A DNA stretch of 22,800 bases from Rhizobium sp. Q54 (GTDB lineage Bacteria > Pseudomonadota > Alphaproteobacteria > Rhizobiales > Beijerinckiaceae). Positions 1 to 9,539 of the stretch are shown piece by piece. The notes under the pieces were generated by a model, which ran no database searches, was not told the origin of the DNA, and worked only from the letters and a program-made list of their open reading frames with translations. The number at the start of each line of letters is the position of its first letter. Position 1 is the first letter of the stretch. Location: NCBI GenBank assembly GCA_945901195.1, contig CAMDKB010000011.1:1-22800 (forward strand), given 5' to 3'. A program made the position numbers and the translations under genes.

Positions 1-7
1 GGCAAAG

Positions 8-1105
8 CTATATCCCGGCAACCTCGCAGACGAGATTGGCAAGCCTTGCGGCCGCATCGGGGATTCCGGCGCTCTTGGCCGCTTCCGCTCGCGCCGTCAA
101 CCCCTCCATACGCCCGAGTACCCGCGTTAGCGACGCAGCCAGCCATTCCAGTGTGAAATCGCTCTGCCGGACAACTTCCACGGCGCCTGTTTTGGCCAGA
201 TGTGCAGCATTGACTGCTTGATCCTGATCCAGCGCAAATGGAAACGGCACCAGAATCGCCGGACGGCCGATGACCGCCAGTTCAGAAACCGTCGATGCCC
301 CAGATCTTGCGATGACCAGATGGGCCCAGCCAATCCGCGCCGGCAGATCAGTAAAGAACGGCGCGACTTCAGCTTTCATGCCAAGGGACTGGTAGACTTC
401 GCGCACGCGCGCCTCATCTTCCCCGCGCGCCTGTTGCACAATATCAAGCCGTTCTCGCATCACCGGCGCCATTGCTGCGATGGCGCTTGGTACAATGTCG
501 GACATCACCTTTGCCCCTTGCGAGCCGCCGGTGATCAGCAATCGCAGACGTCCTGATTGCGTTTCCGGGTATGCCAATTGCGCAGCTTCGATAACCGAGG
601 GACGCACAGGATTGCCAGTGTGCGTGACTTTTGCAGTGATGGCCGCGTCGACACCGCCCAACTCGGGAAACCCCGTCGCAATGCGATTAACCCGGTCTGC
701 AAGAAATTTGTTGGCCCGGCCCATCACGGCATTTTGCTCATGCAGAATCGAGGGCGTTCCCAGCATTGTCGCCGCCATCACCGGCGGCACAGTGGGATAT
801 CCACCAAAACCGACAATACACAGCGGCTTTGTGCGCTTGATAATACCGCGCGCTGTCAGCGTGCCATGTCCCAACTGCAGCGCAGCAATTACCTTTGAAA
901 CAACCCCGCCGCCCGTTGGCGTCGCGGCAGGGATCGTATGAATCTGGCGCGCGGGAAAGGAACCGCCATATTTGATCGCCCGCTCATCCGTAGCAAGTTC
1001 CACCGCAATGCCACGCCTCTGCAGCTCTTCGCTGAGAGCCTGCGCAGGAAACAAATGCCCACCCGTTCCGCCTGCGGCAACGAGAACCGCCCTGTCGCCA
1101 CTCAT
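8..1105 (-). CDS. murG: UDP-N-acetylglucosamine--N-acetylmuramyl-(pentapeptide) pyrophosphoryl-undecaprenol GlcNAc transferase MurG
   Basis: MurG adds GlcNAc from UDP-GlcNAc to lipid I on the inner face of the cytoplasmic membrane, giving lipid II. The 365-residue product is full length for the family. Visible motifs are the N-terminal glycine loop GGTGGH (residues 12-17), HEQN (122-125), GNPVR (164-168), the second glycine loop GGSQGA (193-198) and the C-terminal donor-site motif RSGASTVSEL (267-276), followed by a DQDQAVNA stretch that fits the UDP-GlcNAc site. The ATG start overlaps the ftsW stop as ATGA, so it is the last complete gene of the dcw operon in this window. The stop lies 8 bases from the window edge; murC would be expected next, which is inferred from usual gene order and not seen. 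Confidence 0.98.
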   Translation of the reverse strand: MSGDRAVLVAAGGTGGHLFPAQALSEELQRRGIAVELATDERAIKYGGSFPARQIHTIPAATPTGGGVVSKVIAALQLGHGTLTARGIIKRTKPLCIVGFGGYPTVPPVMAATMLGTPSILHEQNAVMGRANKFLADRVNRIATGFPELGGVDAAITAKVTHTGNPVRPSVIEAAQLAYPETQSGRLRLLITGGSQGAKVMSDIVPSAIAAMAPVMRERLDIVQQARGEDEARVREVYQSLGMKAEVAPFFTDLPARIGWAHLVIARSGASTVSELAVIGRPAILVPFPFALDQDQAVNAAHLAKTGAVEVVRQSDFTLEWLAASLTRVLGRMEGLTARAEAAKSAGIPDAAARLANLVCEVAGI

Positions 1106-2235
1106 TTTTCGATACGCTCCGCAATTTCAGACCGTGGCCGCTTGCGCGTGACCGCCAGCAGGAACCCCATCGCAAGACCGATAGAAATCAGCGAGGATCC
1201 ACCATAGGAAATGAACGGCAGCGTCATGCCCTTTGCCGGCATCAGCTTGAGATTCACCGCCATATTGATGGTGCTCTGCACACCGAACAACATGACCAGA
1301 CCGGCTGTCGCAAAACGGCAGAATGGATCTTCATTGCGTGAAGACACGATTAATCCGCGCAAGACAACAAACGCGAAGATCGACATCAGGAAGATGCACG
1401 CTATAACGCCAAATTCTTCGCCGGTGACCGCAAAGATAAAGTCGGTGTGTGAATCCGGCAAAATGCGCTTGTAAGTCCCTTCGCCCGGCCCCTTGCCGAA
1501 CCAGCCACCGGAAACAAAACTCTCCATCGCCGTATCAACCTGGAATGTGCTCGTGGTGCCGGTTGAAGTCGAGTCGGGATAAAGAAATTTGTCGATGCGC
1601 GATCGCACATGGCCGAGCCAGTGATAAGCCGCCACCACGCCCAGAAAACCGATACCACCGATGCCCGCCACCCAGATCCAGTGCAGGCCCGCCATGAAAA
1701 ACAGGCTTGCCCAGACGATGGATATCAGCATCGTTTGCCCGAAATCAGGTTGCATCATCAGTGGCGTAATGGTGAGCGGAAGCAACAGCAAGGCAAGCAT
1801 ATTGCCCGGCATGTCATTGCGCCGCGCGCCTTCCGAAAAGGCCCAGGCAGCGAGAATAACAAAAGCCGGCTTGACAAATTCTGACGGCTGAATGCCAAAA
1901 ATCCAGCGTCGCGCACCCTTGACTTCAGCGCCCCACAACAGCGAAGCTACCACCATGCCCATCCCCAGAATAAAGACAAGCAACGCCGCGCGCCGCACCT
2001 GTCGCGGCGACAGAAACGATGTTGCCAACATCAGCAGGCCAGCAGGCACAATATAAAGAATCTGCCTGTTCACAAAATGAAAGGGGGCAAGGCCCAGGCG
2101 TTCTGCAACCGGCGGAGATCCCGCCAGCGTAAGCACAACACCGAGCACGATAAGTGTCGTGATCGCGGAAATGAACCAGCGATCAACCGTCCACCACCAA
2201 TCAGATATCCAGGATCTTTCCGCACGAGACATCAT
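1102..2235 (-). CDS. ftsW: Septal peptidoglycan glycosyltransferase FtsW (SEDS family)
   Basis: FtsW is the SEDS-family polymerase that builds septal glycan strands from lipid II together with the transpeptidase FtsI. The 377-residue product is a polytopic membrane protein with about ten hydrophobic segments. Family motifs seen are KGARRWI (106-112), QPSEFVKPA (116-124), the extracellular-loop motif HTDFIFAVTGEEFG (263-276), whose Asp is the conserved SEDS acidic residue, and LPFISYGGSS (339-348). An RFATAGLVMLFGVQSTINMAVN stretch precedes the last motif, as in FtsW/RodA proteins. Position between murD and murG favours FtsW over RodA. The start is a tandem ATG-ATG whose first codon overlaps the murD stop (ATGA); the stop overlaps the murG start in the same way. 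Confidence 0.97.
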   Translation of the reverse strand: MMSRAERSWISDWWWTVDRWFISAITTLIVLGVVLTLAGSPPVAERLGLAPFHFVNRQILYIVPAGLLMLATSFLSPRQVRRAALLVFILGMGMVVASLLWGAEVKGARRWIFGIQPSEFVKPAFVILAAWAFSEGARRNDMPGNMLALLLLPLTITPLMMQPDFGQTMLISIVWASLFFMAGLHWIWVAGIGGIGFLGVVAAYHWLGHVRSRIDKFLYPDSTSTGTTSTFQVDTAMESFVSGGWFGKGPGEGTYKRILPDSHTDFIFAVTGEEFGVIACIFLMSIFAFVVLRGLIVSSRNEDPFCRFATAGLVMLFGVQSTINMAVNLKLMPAKGMTLPFISYGGSSLISIGLAMGFLLAVTRKRPRSEIAERIEK

Positions 2236-3683
2236 GATGACTTCTCCTGACTTCCCCGATGGCGTTCGTGGCCATCGTTGCGAGTGGCGACGACAAGGCT
2301 GGTGACGAGCGTCCGGAACGCATCGCCTCGCACTTCGTAATTGGCGAACTGATCATAGGATGCGCACGCGGGCGAAAGCAGAACCACCGGTTGTTTGGCA
2401 TCACATCCATGCGCATCGGTGGTAGCTGATGACAAAGCGGCATCAAGTGTCCTGCAGATCATGAAATCGATGTTGTTCTCACCGAGCGTTCTGGCAAAAT
2501 CACTGGCTGCGGTGCCGATGAGATAGGCCTTGCGCACACGGCTCAGGTGCGGCGTCAAGGGCGTAATGCCGCCTTCCTTCATCTGGCCACCAGCGATCCA
2601 GAAAATATCCTCGAAGGACAATAGTGCTTTTTCAGCCGCGTCCGCATTGGTGGCCTTTGAATCATTGATAAAGGCTACATGACCGATGCGCCCAACCTCT
2701 TGCATGCGATGGGGCAGGCCAGGAAAAGTCCTCAACCCCTCGGCAATTGTTTCCAGCGGGAAACGCCAGAGATGCATGATACCTGTCGCAAACGCGGCGT
2801 TCTGAACATTGTGCGCGCCGCGCAACGTCGAAATTCCCGACGTGTCGCCAATGACTTTACCAGCGCCATCATGCAGCGTTGAGACGATCTTCGTGCCGTC
2901 TGCAAACACGCCGCGCCGCAACCTGCGATGGATAGACACTGGGCACGTAAACCGCGTGGCGTCGCGGCCCGACTTGTCTTCCCGCGCCTTGCCGATTTCC
3001 CAGCAGGAGCGATCGTCTACGCCCACCAGAGCCATTGTCGAAGCGTCTATCAGCCGGGCTTTCACCGCAGCGTAATTTTCCATCGAACCGTGACGATCAA
3101 TATGATCAGGCGAGAGATTGATCAGCGCGCCAACTGTCGGATTGAGCGAAGGCGCAAGATCAATCTGAAATGACGAGACTTCGATCACGTGGATGCGATC
3201 ATACGACGGCGGCATCAATTCGAGCACAGGCGTGCCGATATTGCCGCCCAGCTGCACATCTATGCCAGCCTCAGACAGCAAATGCGCTGTCAGTGCTGTT
3301 GTCGTCGATTTACCATTCGTGCCTGTGATGGCGATGAAGGGAGACTCCGGAGTGGTCGCCGCACGCTCCCTGCAAAACAATTCAAGATCGCCGATGATTT
3401 CGACACCTGCTGCGCGCGCTTTTACGACGGTCCAATGCGGCTTGGGGTGAGTGAGCGGCACACCAGGACTAAGCACGAAACTTTCAAAGCCGGACCAATC
3501 CTGCTTGTCGAGATCGCCTACGTCTATCCCTTCATTGCCGGCGCGCGCGCGCGCAGGCGCACTATCGTCCCAGGCCAGCACATGCGCGCCTCCAGCAACA
3601 AGTGCACGCGCAGTGGCAAGTCCTGATCCGCCAAGACCGAAGAGGGCAACACGTCTTCCAGAAAAGCAGGTGACAGGAGTCAT
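2232..3683 (-). CDS. murD: UDP-N-acetylmuramoyl-L-alanine--D-glutamate ligase MurD
   Basis: MurD is a cytoplasmic ATP-dependent ligase that adds D-Glu to UDP-MurNAc-L-Ala. The 483-residue protein has the N-terminal Rossmann-like segment VALFGLGGSGLATARAL (from residue 12), the Mur-ligase P-loop GTNGKSTT (121-128), the central motif LSPDHIDRHGSMENYAAVKARL with the carbamylated-lysine region, and the C-terminal-domain sequences GLPHRMQ, FINDSKATNADA and LLSPACASYDQFANYEVRGDAF typical of MurD. A purine-rich AGGTGA Shine-Dalgarno lies directly before the ATG, inside the end of mraY; only one base separates the two genes. The stop overlaps the ftsW start. It is slightly longer than the E. coli enzyme (about 440 residues), as is common in alphaproteobacteria. 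Confidence 0.97.
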   Translation of the reverse strand: MTPVTCFSGRRVALFGLGGSGLATARALVAGGAHVLAWDDSAPARARAGNEGIDVGDLDKQDWSGFESFVLSPGVPLTHPKPHWTVVKARAAGVEIIGDLELFCRERAATTPESPFIAITGTNGKSTTTALTAHLLSEAGIDVQLGGNIGTPVLELMPPSYDRIHVIEVSSFQIDLAPSLNPTVGALINLSPDHIDRHGSMENYAAVKARLIDASTMALVGVDDRSCWEIGKAREDKSGRDATRFTCPVSIHRRLRRGVFADGTKIVSTLHDGAGKVIGDTSGISTLRGAHNVQNAAFATGIMHLWRFPLETIAEGLRTFPGLPHRMQEVGRIGHVAFINDSKATNADAAEKALLSFEDIFWIAGGQMKEGGITPLTPHLSRVRKAYLIGTAASDFARTLGENNIDFMICRTLDAALSSATTDAHGCDAKQPVVLLSPACASYDQFANYEVRGDAFRTLVTSLVVATRNDGHERHRGSQEKSS

Positions 3684-3684
3684 T

Positions 3685-4767
3685 TCACCTCACCTTGAGT
3701 GTTGCAAGGCCAATCATGGCCAGAACAAATGCGCAGATCCACAAGCGGATAACGATCTGAGGCTCCTGCCATCCCATTTTTTCCAAATGATGATGAAACG
3801 GCGCCATGCGGAAAACGCGCTTGCCTGTGAGCTTGAAGGAGACCACCTGGACAATGACTGACAAGGCTTCAAGAACGAATAATCCGCCCACAATTCCAAG
3901 TACTATTTCATGCTTCACCGCTACGGCAATGCTCCCAAGCAAGCCGCCTAGCGCCAGCGATCCTGTGTCGCCCATGAAAATTTGCGCCGGCGGCGCATTA
4001 AACCAGAGAAAGCCAAGCCCTGCCCCAATCAAGGAGCCGACAACGACCGCAAGTTCACCTGTACCAGGCACATAATTGATGCCCAGATAAGTCGCAAACA
4101 CGATATTGCCTGCCAACCACGCGATGGCGCCGAATGTTCCCGCAGCAATCATGACCGGAACGATCGCAAGGCCATCAAGACCATCGGTGAGATTGACGGC
4201 ATTACCTGTGCCTACAATGATGAAGGGCGCAAAAATCAGGAAGAAATAGCCCAGATCAAGAGCAAAGCCATTCACCAGCGGGATCGCAAGACCCGTCATG
4301 TTGTTGGGCCCAAAATACATCATCGCGGCGCTTGCAACGCCAGCAACCAGGATCTCCAGCAAAAGTCGCGCCTTGCCGGAAAAGCCATTGTGGCTCTGCT
4401 TGATGACCTTGAGATAGTCATCGTAAAAACCGATAGCGCCAAAACCCAGAGTCACGAAAAGCACGTTCCACACGAAGTGATTTTTGAGATTGCCCCAGAG
4501 CAATATGGAAACCACGACGCCAGACAGGATCATCAACCCGCCCATGGTGGGCGTGCCTTTCTTCGTCAGAAGATGACTTTCCGGACCGTCTTCGCGAATA
4601 GGCTGTCCCTTGCCCTGCTTCAACCGAAGCGCCGCGATGATGGTTGGTCCGAAGTAAAACACGAACAGCAATGCTGTCGCTGTCGCACCAGCAGTGCGAA
4701 ACGTGATGTAGCGAAACAGATTGAGCGGACCCAATACGTTGGCGTAGTCCGCCAGAAAACTCAGCAT
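3685..4767 (-). CDS. mraY: Phospho-N-acetylmuramoyl-pentapeptide-transferase MraY
   Basis: MraY transfers phospho-MurNAc-pentapeptide from UDP to undecaprenyl phosphate, making lipid I in the cytoplasmic membrane. The 360-residue, ten-helix-type protein matches the usual family length. Key motifs are all present: KKGTPTMGG (69-77), the Mg-binding FYDDYLK (114-120), NLTDGLDGLA (192-201), the IFMGDTGS loop, and the C-terminal APFHHHLEK histidine motif (HHH at 325-327). The N-terminus LSFLADY..NLFRYITFRT is characteristic of MraY. It sits between murF (4-base gap upstream) and murD (1-base gap downstream), the standard dcw position, and is clearly part of the same transcript. Confidence 0.98.
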   Translation of the reverse strand: MLSFLADYANVLGPLNLFRYITFRTAGATATALLFVFYFGPTIIAALRLKQGKGQPIREDGPESHLLTKKGTPTMGGLMILSGVVVSILLWGNLKNHFVWNVLFVTLGFGAIGFYDDYLKVIKQSHNGFSGKARLLLEILVAGVASAAMMYFGPNNMTGLAIPLVNGFALDLGYFFLIFAPFIIVGTGNAVNLTDGLDGLAIVPVMIAAGTFGAIAWLAGNIVFATYLGINYVPGTGELAVVVGSLIGAGLGFLWFNAPPAQIFMGDTGSLALGGLLGSIAVAVKHEIVLGIVGGLFVLEALSVIVQVVSFKLTGKRVFRMAPFHHHLEKMGWQEPQIVIRLWICAFVLAMIGLATLKVR

Positions 4768-4771
4768 AGAT

Positions 4772-6211
4772 CTAGTCCTGTCTTGTCAGTTCAGTGGCAT
4801 TTTCGGCGTATGCATCTTTAAGCGCTTTTACCAGCGGCCCCATACGGCTTCCGTTGGAGCCTTTCACCATCACAACATCACCCGCACGCACTTCCGAGAG
4901 AAGTGCATCGCGAATGTCTGCAGAAGTATTGGTCCATTTCGCACGCTTGTCCGCATCCACAGCATCGAACAATGAACGTGTCAGCGGGCCAGCGCCAAAC
5001 ATTAGATCGACTTGATTGGCGGAAATATCCGCAGCCAGTTCCGCGTGCAGGTTTGCTCCGTTTGGTCCCAACTCCAGCATATCGCCGATCACAGCGATCC
5101 TTCTGCCGTCAGGGCCAGGTTGCGCGGCTCCAAGCAGACCCAATGCTGCGCGCATTGAGGCGGGATTGGCGTTATAACTTTCATCAATGAGCGTAAAAGC
5201 GCCTGTGGGGGTATGAATTTCTGCGCGCGCACCACGTCCGGCTGGCGGCTTGAAGTCAGCCAGCGCTGCAGCAATGTCTGCAACATCAAGACCCAATGCA
5301 CGTGCGGCGAGCAAGACAGCCAGCGAGTTCATCGCCATATGTTTTCCAGGAGCCCCGATGCGGTAGCGCAGATCAATACCAAGAACCCAAGCCTCCACGA
5401 CGCAACCATCATCATCATTGGCCACGGCTAACAGGCGAGCATCAGATTTTTCATCTTCGCCGAAGCTGAGAACTTGGGAGGCTTGCGTCAGTTTGGCGGC
5501 CGCACGCAAACGTTCAAACTGCGCGATATCGCGATGCATGATTGCAACGCCATTAGGCTCGAGCCCGGTAAAAATCTCTGCCTTGGCGTCCGCAATGGCG
5601 TCGACGGACTCGAAAGCCTCCAAATGCACAGGTGCTACAGTCGTCACAACCGCCACATGAGGGCGCACCATTGCAACCAGCGGCGTAATCTCGCCCGCAT
5701 GGTTCATCCCGATTTCAAAGACGCCAAAACGTGATTGCGCCGGCATGCGGGCCAGTGTCAGCGGGACCCCCCAGTGGTTATTGTAGGAAGCCGCTGAGGC
5801 ATGCGTTTCCCCAAAGCCCGAAAGCACAAGGCGCAGCATTTCCTTTGTGCCGGTCTTGCCAACCGAACCCGTTACAGCGACGATGCCTGCACGCGTGCGC
5901 TCGCGCGAGCGACAACCAAGCGATTCCAGCGACCCAAGAACATTTCGCACAACGAATAAAGAGCCTGCGCCTTTCAATACATCAGCGTGGGCTTCATCAA
6001 CTACAGCCGCCGTGGCTCCAGCTTCGAATGCGGCTTTGACATAGTCATGACCATCTGAATTTTCGCCTTTGATCGCGAAGTAGAGATCACCTTGTTGCAG
6101 CGTGCGCGTATCGATCGATACGCCGAAAACAGCCTGCGGCAGCGCACCGCCAACACGCGCCCCCAACGCTGTTATGAGATTGAAACCGTTCCACAACGGC
6201 GTCCTGTTCAT
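4772..6211 (-). CDS. murF: UDP-N-acetylmuramoyl-tripeptide--D-alanyl-D-alanine ligase MurF
   Basis: MurF ligates D-Ala-D-Ala to UDP-MurNAc-tripeptide in the cytoplasm, completing the pentapeptide. The 479-residue protein shows the N-terminal substrate-binding motif VSIDTRTLQQGDLYFAIKG (31-49), the P-loop GSVGKTGTKEM (115-125), the central ASYNNHWGVPLTL motif with its conserved Asn pair, FEIGMNHAGEI, the C-terminal LIDESYNANPASM box and the VIGDMLELG motif typical of MurF. Note a Gly where E. coli MurF has Ser within the P-loop (GKTGT against GKTS), a conservative variant. Its start overlaps the murE stop by ATGA, and its stop is four bases from the mraY start, supporting co-translation. Confidence 0.97.
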   Translation of the reverse strand: MNRTPLWNGFNLITALGARVGGALPQAVFGVSIDTRTLQQGDLYFAIKGENSDGHDYVKAAFEAGATAAVVDEAHADVLKGAGSLFVVRNVLGSLESLGCRSRERTRAGIVAVTGSVGKTGTKEMLRLVLSGFGETHASAASYNNHWGVPLTLARMPAQSRFGVFEIGMNHAGEITPLVAMVRPHVAVVTTVAPVHLEAFESVDAIADAKAEIFTGLEPNGVAIMHRDIAQFERLRAAAKLTQASQVLSFGEDEKSDARLLAVANDDDGCVVEAWVLGIDLRYRIGAPGKHMAMNSLAVLLAARALGLDVADIAAALADFKPPAGRGARAEIHTPTGAFTLIDESYNANPASMRAALGLLGAAQPGPDGRRIAVIGDMLELGPNGANLHAELAADISANQVDLMFGAGPLTRSLFDAVDADKRAKWTNTSADIRDALLSEVRAGDVVMVKGSNGSRMGPLVKALKDAYAENATELTRQD

Positions 6212-7680
6212 ACCCTGAAATCCTTTGCAGCCAGCGCGGTGATAGCGGCGCGTACAGCTTCGTGATCAGAAAAGTGCAGCACCGTGTCCCCAACAATCTG
6301 GCCGGTTTCATGTCCTTTACCTGCGACAATCAGCGCGTCCCCATGGCGCAACATCGAAACGGCCTCGTAGATAGCAGCGGCACGGTCCGCAATTTCAATG
6401 GCGCCCGGCGCCGCCTCAAGAATCGCAGCTCGGATTTTGGCTGGCACTTCGGATCTCGGATTGTCGTCAGTGACAATTACGGTATCGGCGTTGCGTACGG
6501 CGATTTCGCCCATGATGGGACGCTTGCCTGAATCACGGTCCCCCCCGCATCCGAATACCACGATCAACTTCCCCTGTGTGACAGGACGCAAAGTCTGCAG
6601 GACCTTTTCAAGTGCATCGGGCTTGTGCGCATAGTCGACAAATACGGGCGCACCTCGCAATTCACCGACACGCTCCAGCCTTCCAGGCGCTCCCTCAAGA
6701 TGCTCAAGCGCAGCAAAGACGCGAGCAGCCGCGCTGCCCGAAGAAATACAAAGCCCCGCCGCAACAAGCGCGTTGGACGCCATGAATGCACCCGCAAGCG
6801 GCAGGACAATTTTATAGGTCTTGCCTTGGTGTTGAAGGTGCAATCGCGTCTGCGAAGCTTCGTTGACGGCTTCAATGATCTTTATATCTGCGCCATGCTG
6901 GCCTGTTGTCATGACGACAAGCCCGCGATCACGACATGTCTTGAGAACCTGCCCTGCAATCTCGCTGTCCGCATCAATCACTGCGCCCTGCCCTGGCTTC
7001 AGCAACGAATTAAACAGCCGCATTTTAGCCGCCAGATAACTTATCAGATCGGGATGATAGTCAAGATGATCGCGCGAGAGATTGGTAAAGGCTCCAGCGG
7101 TTAGTCGCACTCCATCGAGTCTGTGCTGATCCAGACCGTGCGAAGACGCCTCCATAGCCAGATGGGTGACACCTTCAGCTGCGAGTTGGTCGAGGGTTTT
7201 GTGCAGAGAAACTGGATCGGGTGTGGTGAGCGATCCATAGACTGCGCCCGATGGCGTAACGACACCCGTTGTTCCCAGCGCCGCCGCCTGATATCCGCAT
7301 TCGAGCCATATCTGACGAACAAATGCGGCAACCGACGTCTTGCCACTTGTGCCTGTGACAGCGACGATTGTTTGCGGCTGGCGCGGATAAAACGCTGCTG
7401 CTGCGTTGGCAAGCACAAGCCGCACGTCTTCGACTTCGATCCAGTGAAGCGCCGGCGTGCGATCAGCGGGCGCCTTGTGGCAAACGATGGCGACCGCGCC
7501 CGCTGCAATCGCTTGCGACGCAAAAGCAAGCCCGTCAGCTTTCGTTCCAGGCACGGCAAAGAACACAAAACCCGGCTTGATCGCTCTGCTATCGGCGCTC
7601 AAACCTGCAACGGAACATGCGCCGGCTTCTGGCGCCAGCGCTTGGTCCGCAAAAAGATCAGCCAGCGTTTTCAGCGCCAT
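6208..7680 (-). CDS. murE: UDP-N-acetylmuramoyl-L-alanyl-D-glutamate--2,6-diaminopimelate ligase MurE
   Basis: MurE adds the third stem-peptide residue. The DNPR motif (406-409, inside TDDNPRSE) is the signature of enzymes that select meso-diaminopimelate, so the cell wall is predicted to be the usual Gram-negative DAP type. Other motifs in the 490-residue protein are LSADSRAIKPGFVFFAVPG (N-terminal UDP-binding domain), P-loop GTSGKTS (110-116), TTPDP (152-156), MEASSHGLDQHR, LSRDHLDYH (201-209), Lys219 as the likely carbamylated lysine in AKMRLF, VDYAHKPDAL and GCGGDRDSGKRP (378-388). The start lies inside the end of ftsI (10-bp overlap), and the stop overlaps the murF start by ATGA. Confidence 0.98.
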   Translation of the reverse strand: MALKTLADLFADQALAPEAGACSVAGLSADSRAIKPGFVFFAVPGTKADGLAFASQAIAAGAVAIVCHKAPADRTPALHWIEVEDVRLVLANAAAAFYPRQPQTIVAVTGTSGKTSVAAFVRQIWLECGYQAAALGTTGVVTPSGAVYGSLTTPDPVSLHKTLDQLAAEGVTHLAMEASSHGLDQHRLDGVRLTAGAFTNLSRDHLDYHPDLISYLAAKMRLFNSLLKPGQGAVIDADSEIAGQVLKTCRDRGLVVMTTGQHGADIKIIEAVNEASQTRLHLQHQGKTYKIVLPLAGAFMASNALVAAGLCISSGSAAARVFAALEHLEGAPGRLERVGELRGAPVFVDYAHKPDALEKVLQTLRPVTQGKLIVVFGCGGDRDSGKRPIMGEIAVRNADTVIVTDDNPRSEVPAKIRAAILEAAPGAIEIADRAAAIYEAVSMLRHGDALIVAGKGHETGQIVGDTVLHFSDHEAVRAAITALAAKDFRV

Positions 7681-9539
7681 TGTCTGCCTTCCGTCGGAAG
7701 TCCATAGCCGCTGCGCGCCACGACAGGAAAAGGAGCTGTCGGCAAATCCTCACGCGGTGGCAATCCCAGAATGGGCGATACGCGCTCTATGATTCTGCCT
7801 GTAACCGCGCCCGCATTCCATGCTGCCGTGCGCTGCCCTTTGGTTTCCGGCACCGCCTGAGGCTCATCATAAAGTGTCAGAATAAGATAACGCGGCTTGT
7901 CCGATGGCATGATCGCTGTGAATGTTGTCAGAACCCGGTCATTGGAATAGCGGCCATTGACAACCTTGTTGGCAGTGCCTGTCTTTCCCCCGGCATAATA
8001 GCCCGCGACATCGATCTTCCTGGCTGATCCCACTTCAGCGTTGAGGCGCATCAGATACCGCATCATTTCGCTTGTCTCTGCGGCAATGACTTGCGGCGCG
8101 CTCTGCGGCATTTCATGTGTTTCACTATTGAGGAAAGTCGGCTTTGTCAGCCGCCCGCCATTCACAATCGATGATACCGCCATCATGGCCTGCAACGGCG
8201 CCACAGCCAGACCATGCCCGAATGCGATGGTAGCCGTGTTCAGTTCTCCCCATTTTTTGGGCACAATCGGCGCAGCACTTTCCGGGAGCTCCGTCAACAT
8301 GCGGCTGGTCTGCCCCAGTTTCGCCAGGTAGCTCTTGTGATGTTCGACGCCGAGCATGAGCGCCAACCTGGCAGTGCCGATGTTGGATGAATAGGTAAAT
8401 ACCTCGGACACACTGAGCGCACGCGATTGTGCGTGAAAGTCATGAATCCTGAAGCGTCCCAACGCCAGAGCCTGACGTGCATCGATCCGCGAGTTTAGTT
8501 TGACCCGTTTGGAATCCAGCGCCATGGCCAGTGTCAGCGCCTTGAACGTTGATCCCATTTCAAAAACGCCAACTGACATACGGTTGATATTCTTGCTTTC
8601 CAGCGCTTCTGAAGGATTATTGGGATCAAAGTCAGGCAATGAAGCCAAAGCAACAATCTCGCCGGTGTGCACATCCATGATGGCGGCAGCGCCGGCCTTG
8701 GCCTTGAACGTATTCATGCCCTTGAGCAACTCGTCACGCACGGCATGTGTCGCCTTGATATCAAGCGACAGTTTGATCGGCTTCAGGTCTTGCTGGTTCA
8801 TCTTGAACCCGGCGTTGGACAATTCGCTGAGACCAAGACTGTCGATGTACTTTTCAATCCCGGCAATTCCTTGATTGTCCTTGTCGGTAGAGCCCAGCAC
8901 ATGCGCGCCAATGGGGCCATTGGGATAGACTCGCTTGTGTTCAGGCCAGAAGCCCACACCCGGCAGTCCCAGACGGAAAATGTCGTCCCGCTCCGAGGGG
9001 CTTATCCCTCGCTTGACCCACACAAACCCCTTCTTAGTGGAAAGTTTGGTGCGCAGTTCTTTCGCATTCAAGTAAGGCAAAATCGCCGTCAGAAGTTCTA
9101 CGGCCTCATCCTTGTCGATGATACGGTTGGGCTCAGCGAAGAGCGAATTGATCTTCAGATCTGTAGCAAGAACTTCGCCATTGCGATCCAAAATATCGGG
9201 CCGCAAACGTGATTGTTCAGTCAGAACTTCCCTGTGAAGGCTGGCCGGATCTGGCTTTACGCCCAGCCACACCAGTTTGGAAGCAATCACGATATAAACG
9301 CAGGTGAACGCGCTCGCGACCAACTTTATGCGCGGTCCGCTTTTACCTATGCGGGTGGAAAAGATCGTCGCCAGTTGCGCCTTGAGCCATGCCTTGCTGC
9401 CGATTTTAGGCCGCGCCTGCTGCTGCGTTGATGCCGCGAAATCTGCGCTTCCGGCGTTCTCGGGGAAAAGACCCGGTTCGCCTGTCAGGTAACCGCTGCC
9501 TTCGCGCGCCGGCTGAACGCGGTTGTCAGGATTGTTCAT
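7671..9539 (-). CDS. ftsI: Septal D,D-transpeptidase FtsI (penicillin-binding protein 3)
   Basis: FtsI is the class B penicillin-binding protein that cross-links septal peptidoglycan with FtsW. The 622-residue protein has a cytoplasmic N-terminal stretch of about 70 residues rich in charged and small residues, one membrane anchor (about 73-92), the PBP dimerisation/pedestal domain (RLRPDILDRNGEVLATDL near 111-128, GAHVLGSTDKDNQGIAGIE near 211-229) and the transpeptidase domain with all three active-site motifs: STFK (330-333, Ser330 nucleophile), SSN (384-386) and KTG (519-521). The ATG overlaps the ftsL stop (ATGA). The C-terminal 10 bp overlap the start of murE. The N-terminal cytoplasmic tail is longer than in E. 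coli FtsI. Confidence 0.97.
   Translation of the reverse strand: MNNPDNRVQPAREGSGYLTGEPGLFPENAGSADFAASTQQQARPKIGSKAWLKAQLATIFSTRIGKSGPRIKLVASAFTCVYIVIASKLVWLGVKPDPASLHREVLTEQSRLRPDILDRNGEVLATDLKINSLFAEPNRIIDKDEAVELLTAILPYLNAKELRTKLSTKKGFVWVKRGISPSERDDIFRLGLPGVGFWPEHKRVYPNGPIGAHVLGSTDKDNQGIAGIEKYIDSLGLSELSNAGFKMNQQDLKPIKLSLDIKATHAVRDELLKGMNTFKAKAGAAAIMDVHTGEIVALASLPDFDPNNPSEALESKNINRMSVGVFEMGSTFKALTLAMALDSKRVKLNSRIDARQALALGRFRIHDFHAQSRALSVSEVFTYSSNIGTARLALMLGVEHHKSYLAKLGQTSRMLTELPESAAPIVPKKWGELNTATIAFGHGLAVAPLQAMMAVSSIVNGGRLTKPTFLNSETHEMPQSAPQVIAAETSEMMRYLMRLNAEVGSARKIDVAGYYAGGKTGTANKVVNGRYSNDRVLTTFTAIMPSDKPRYLILTLYDEPQAVPETKGQRTAAWNAGAVTGRIIERVSPILGLPPREDLPTAPFPVVARSGYGLPTEGRQWR

Noticed and set aside
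3982..4821. 279-codon plus-strand open frame
   Set aside because: Antisense to mraY and murF; composition and lack of any domain pattern mark it as a shadow of the real genes.
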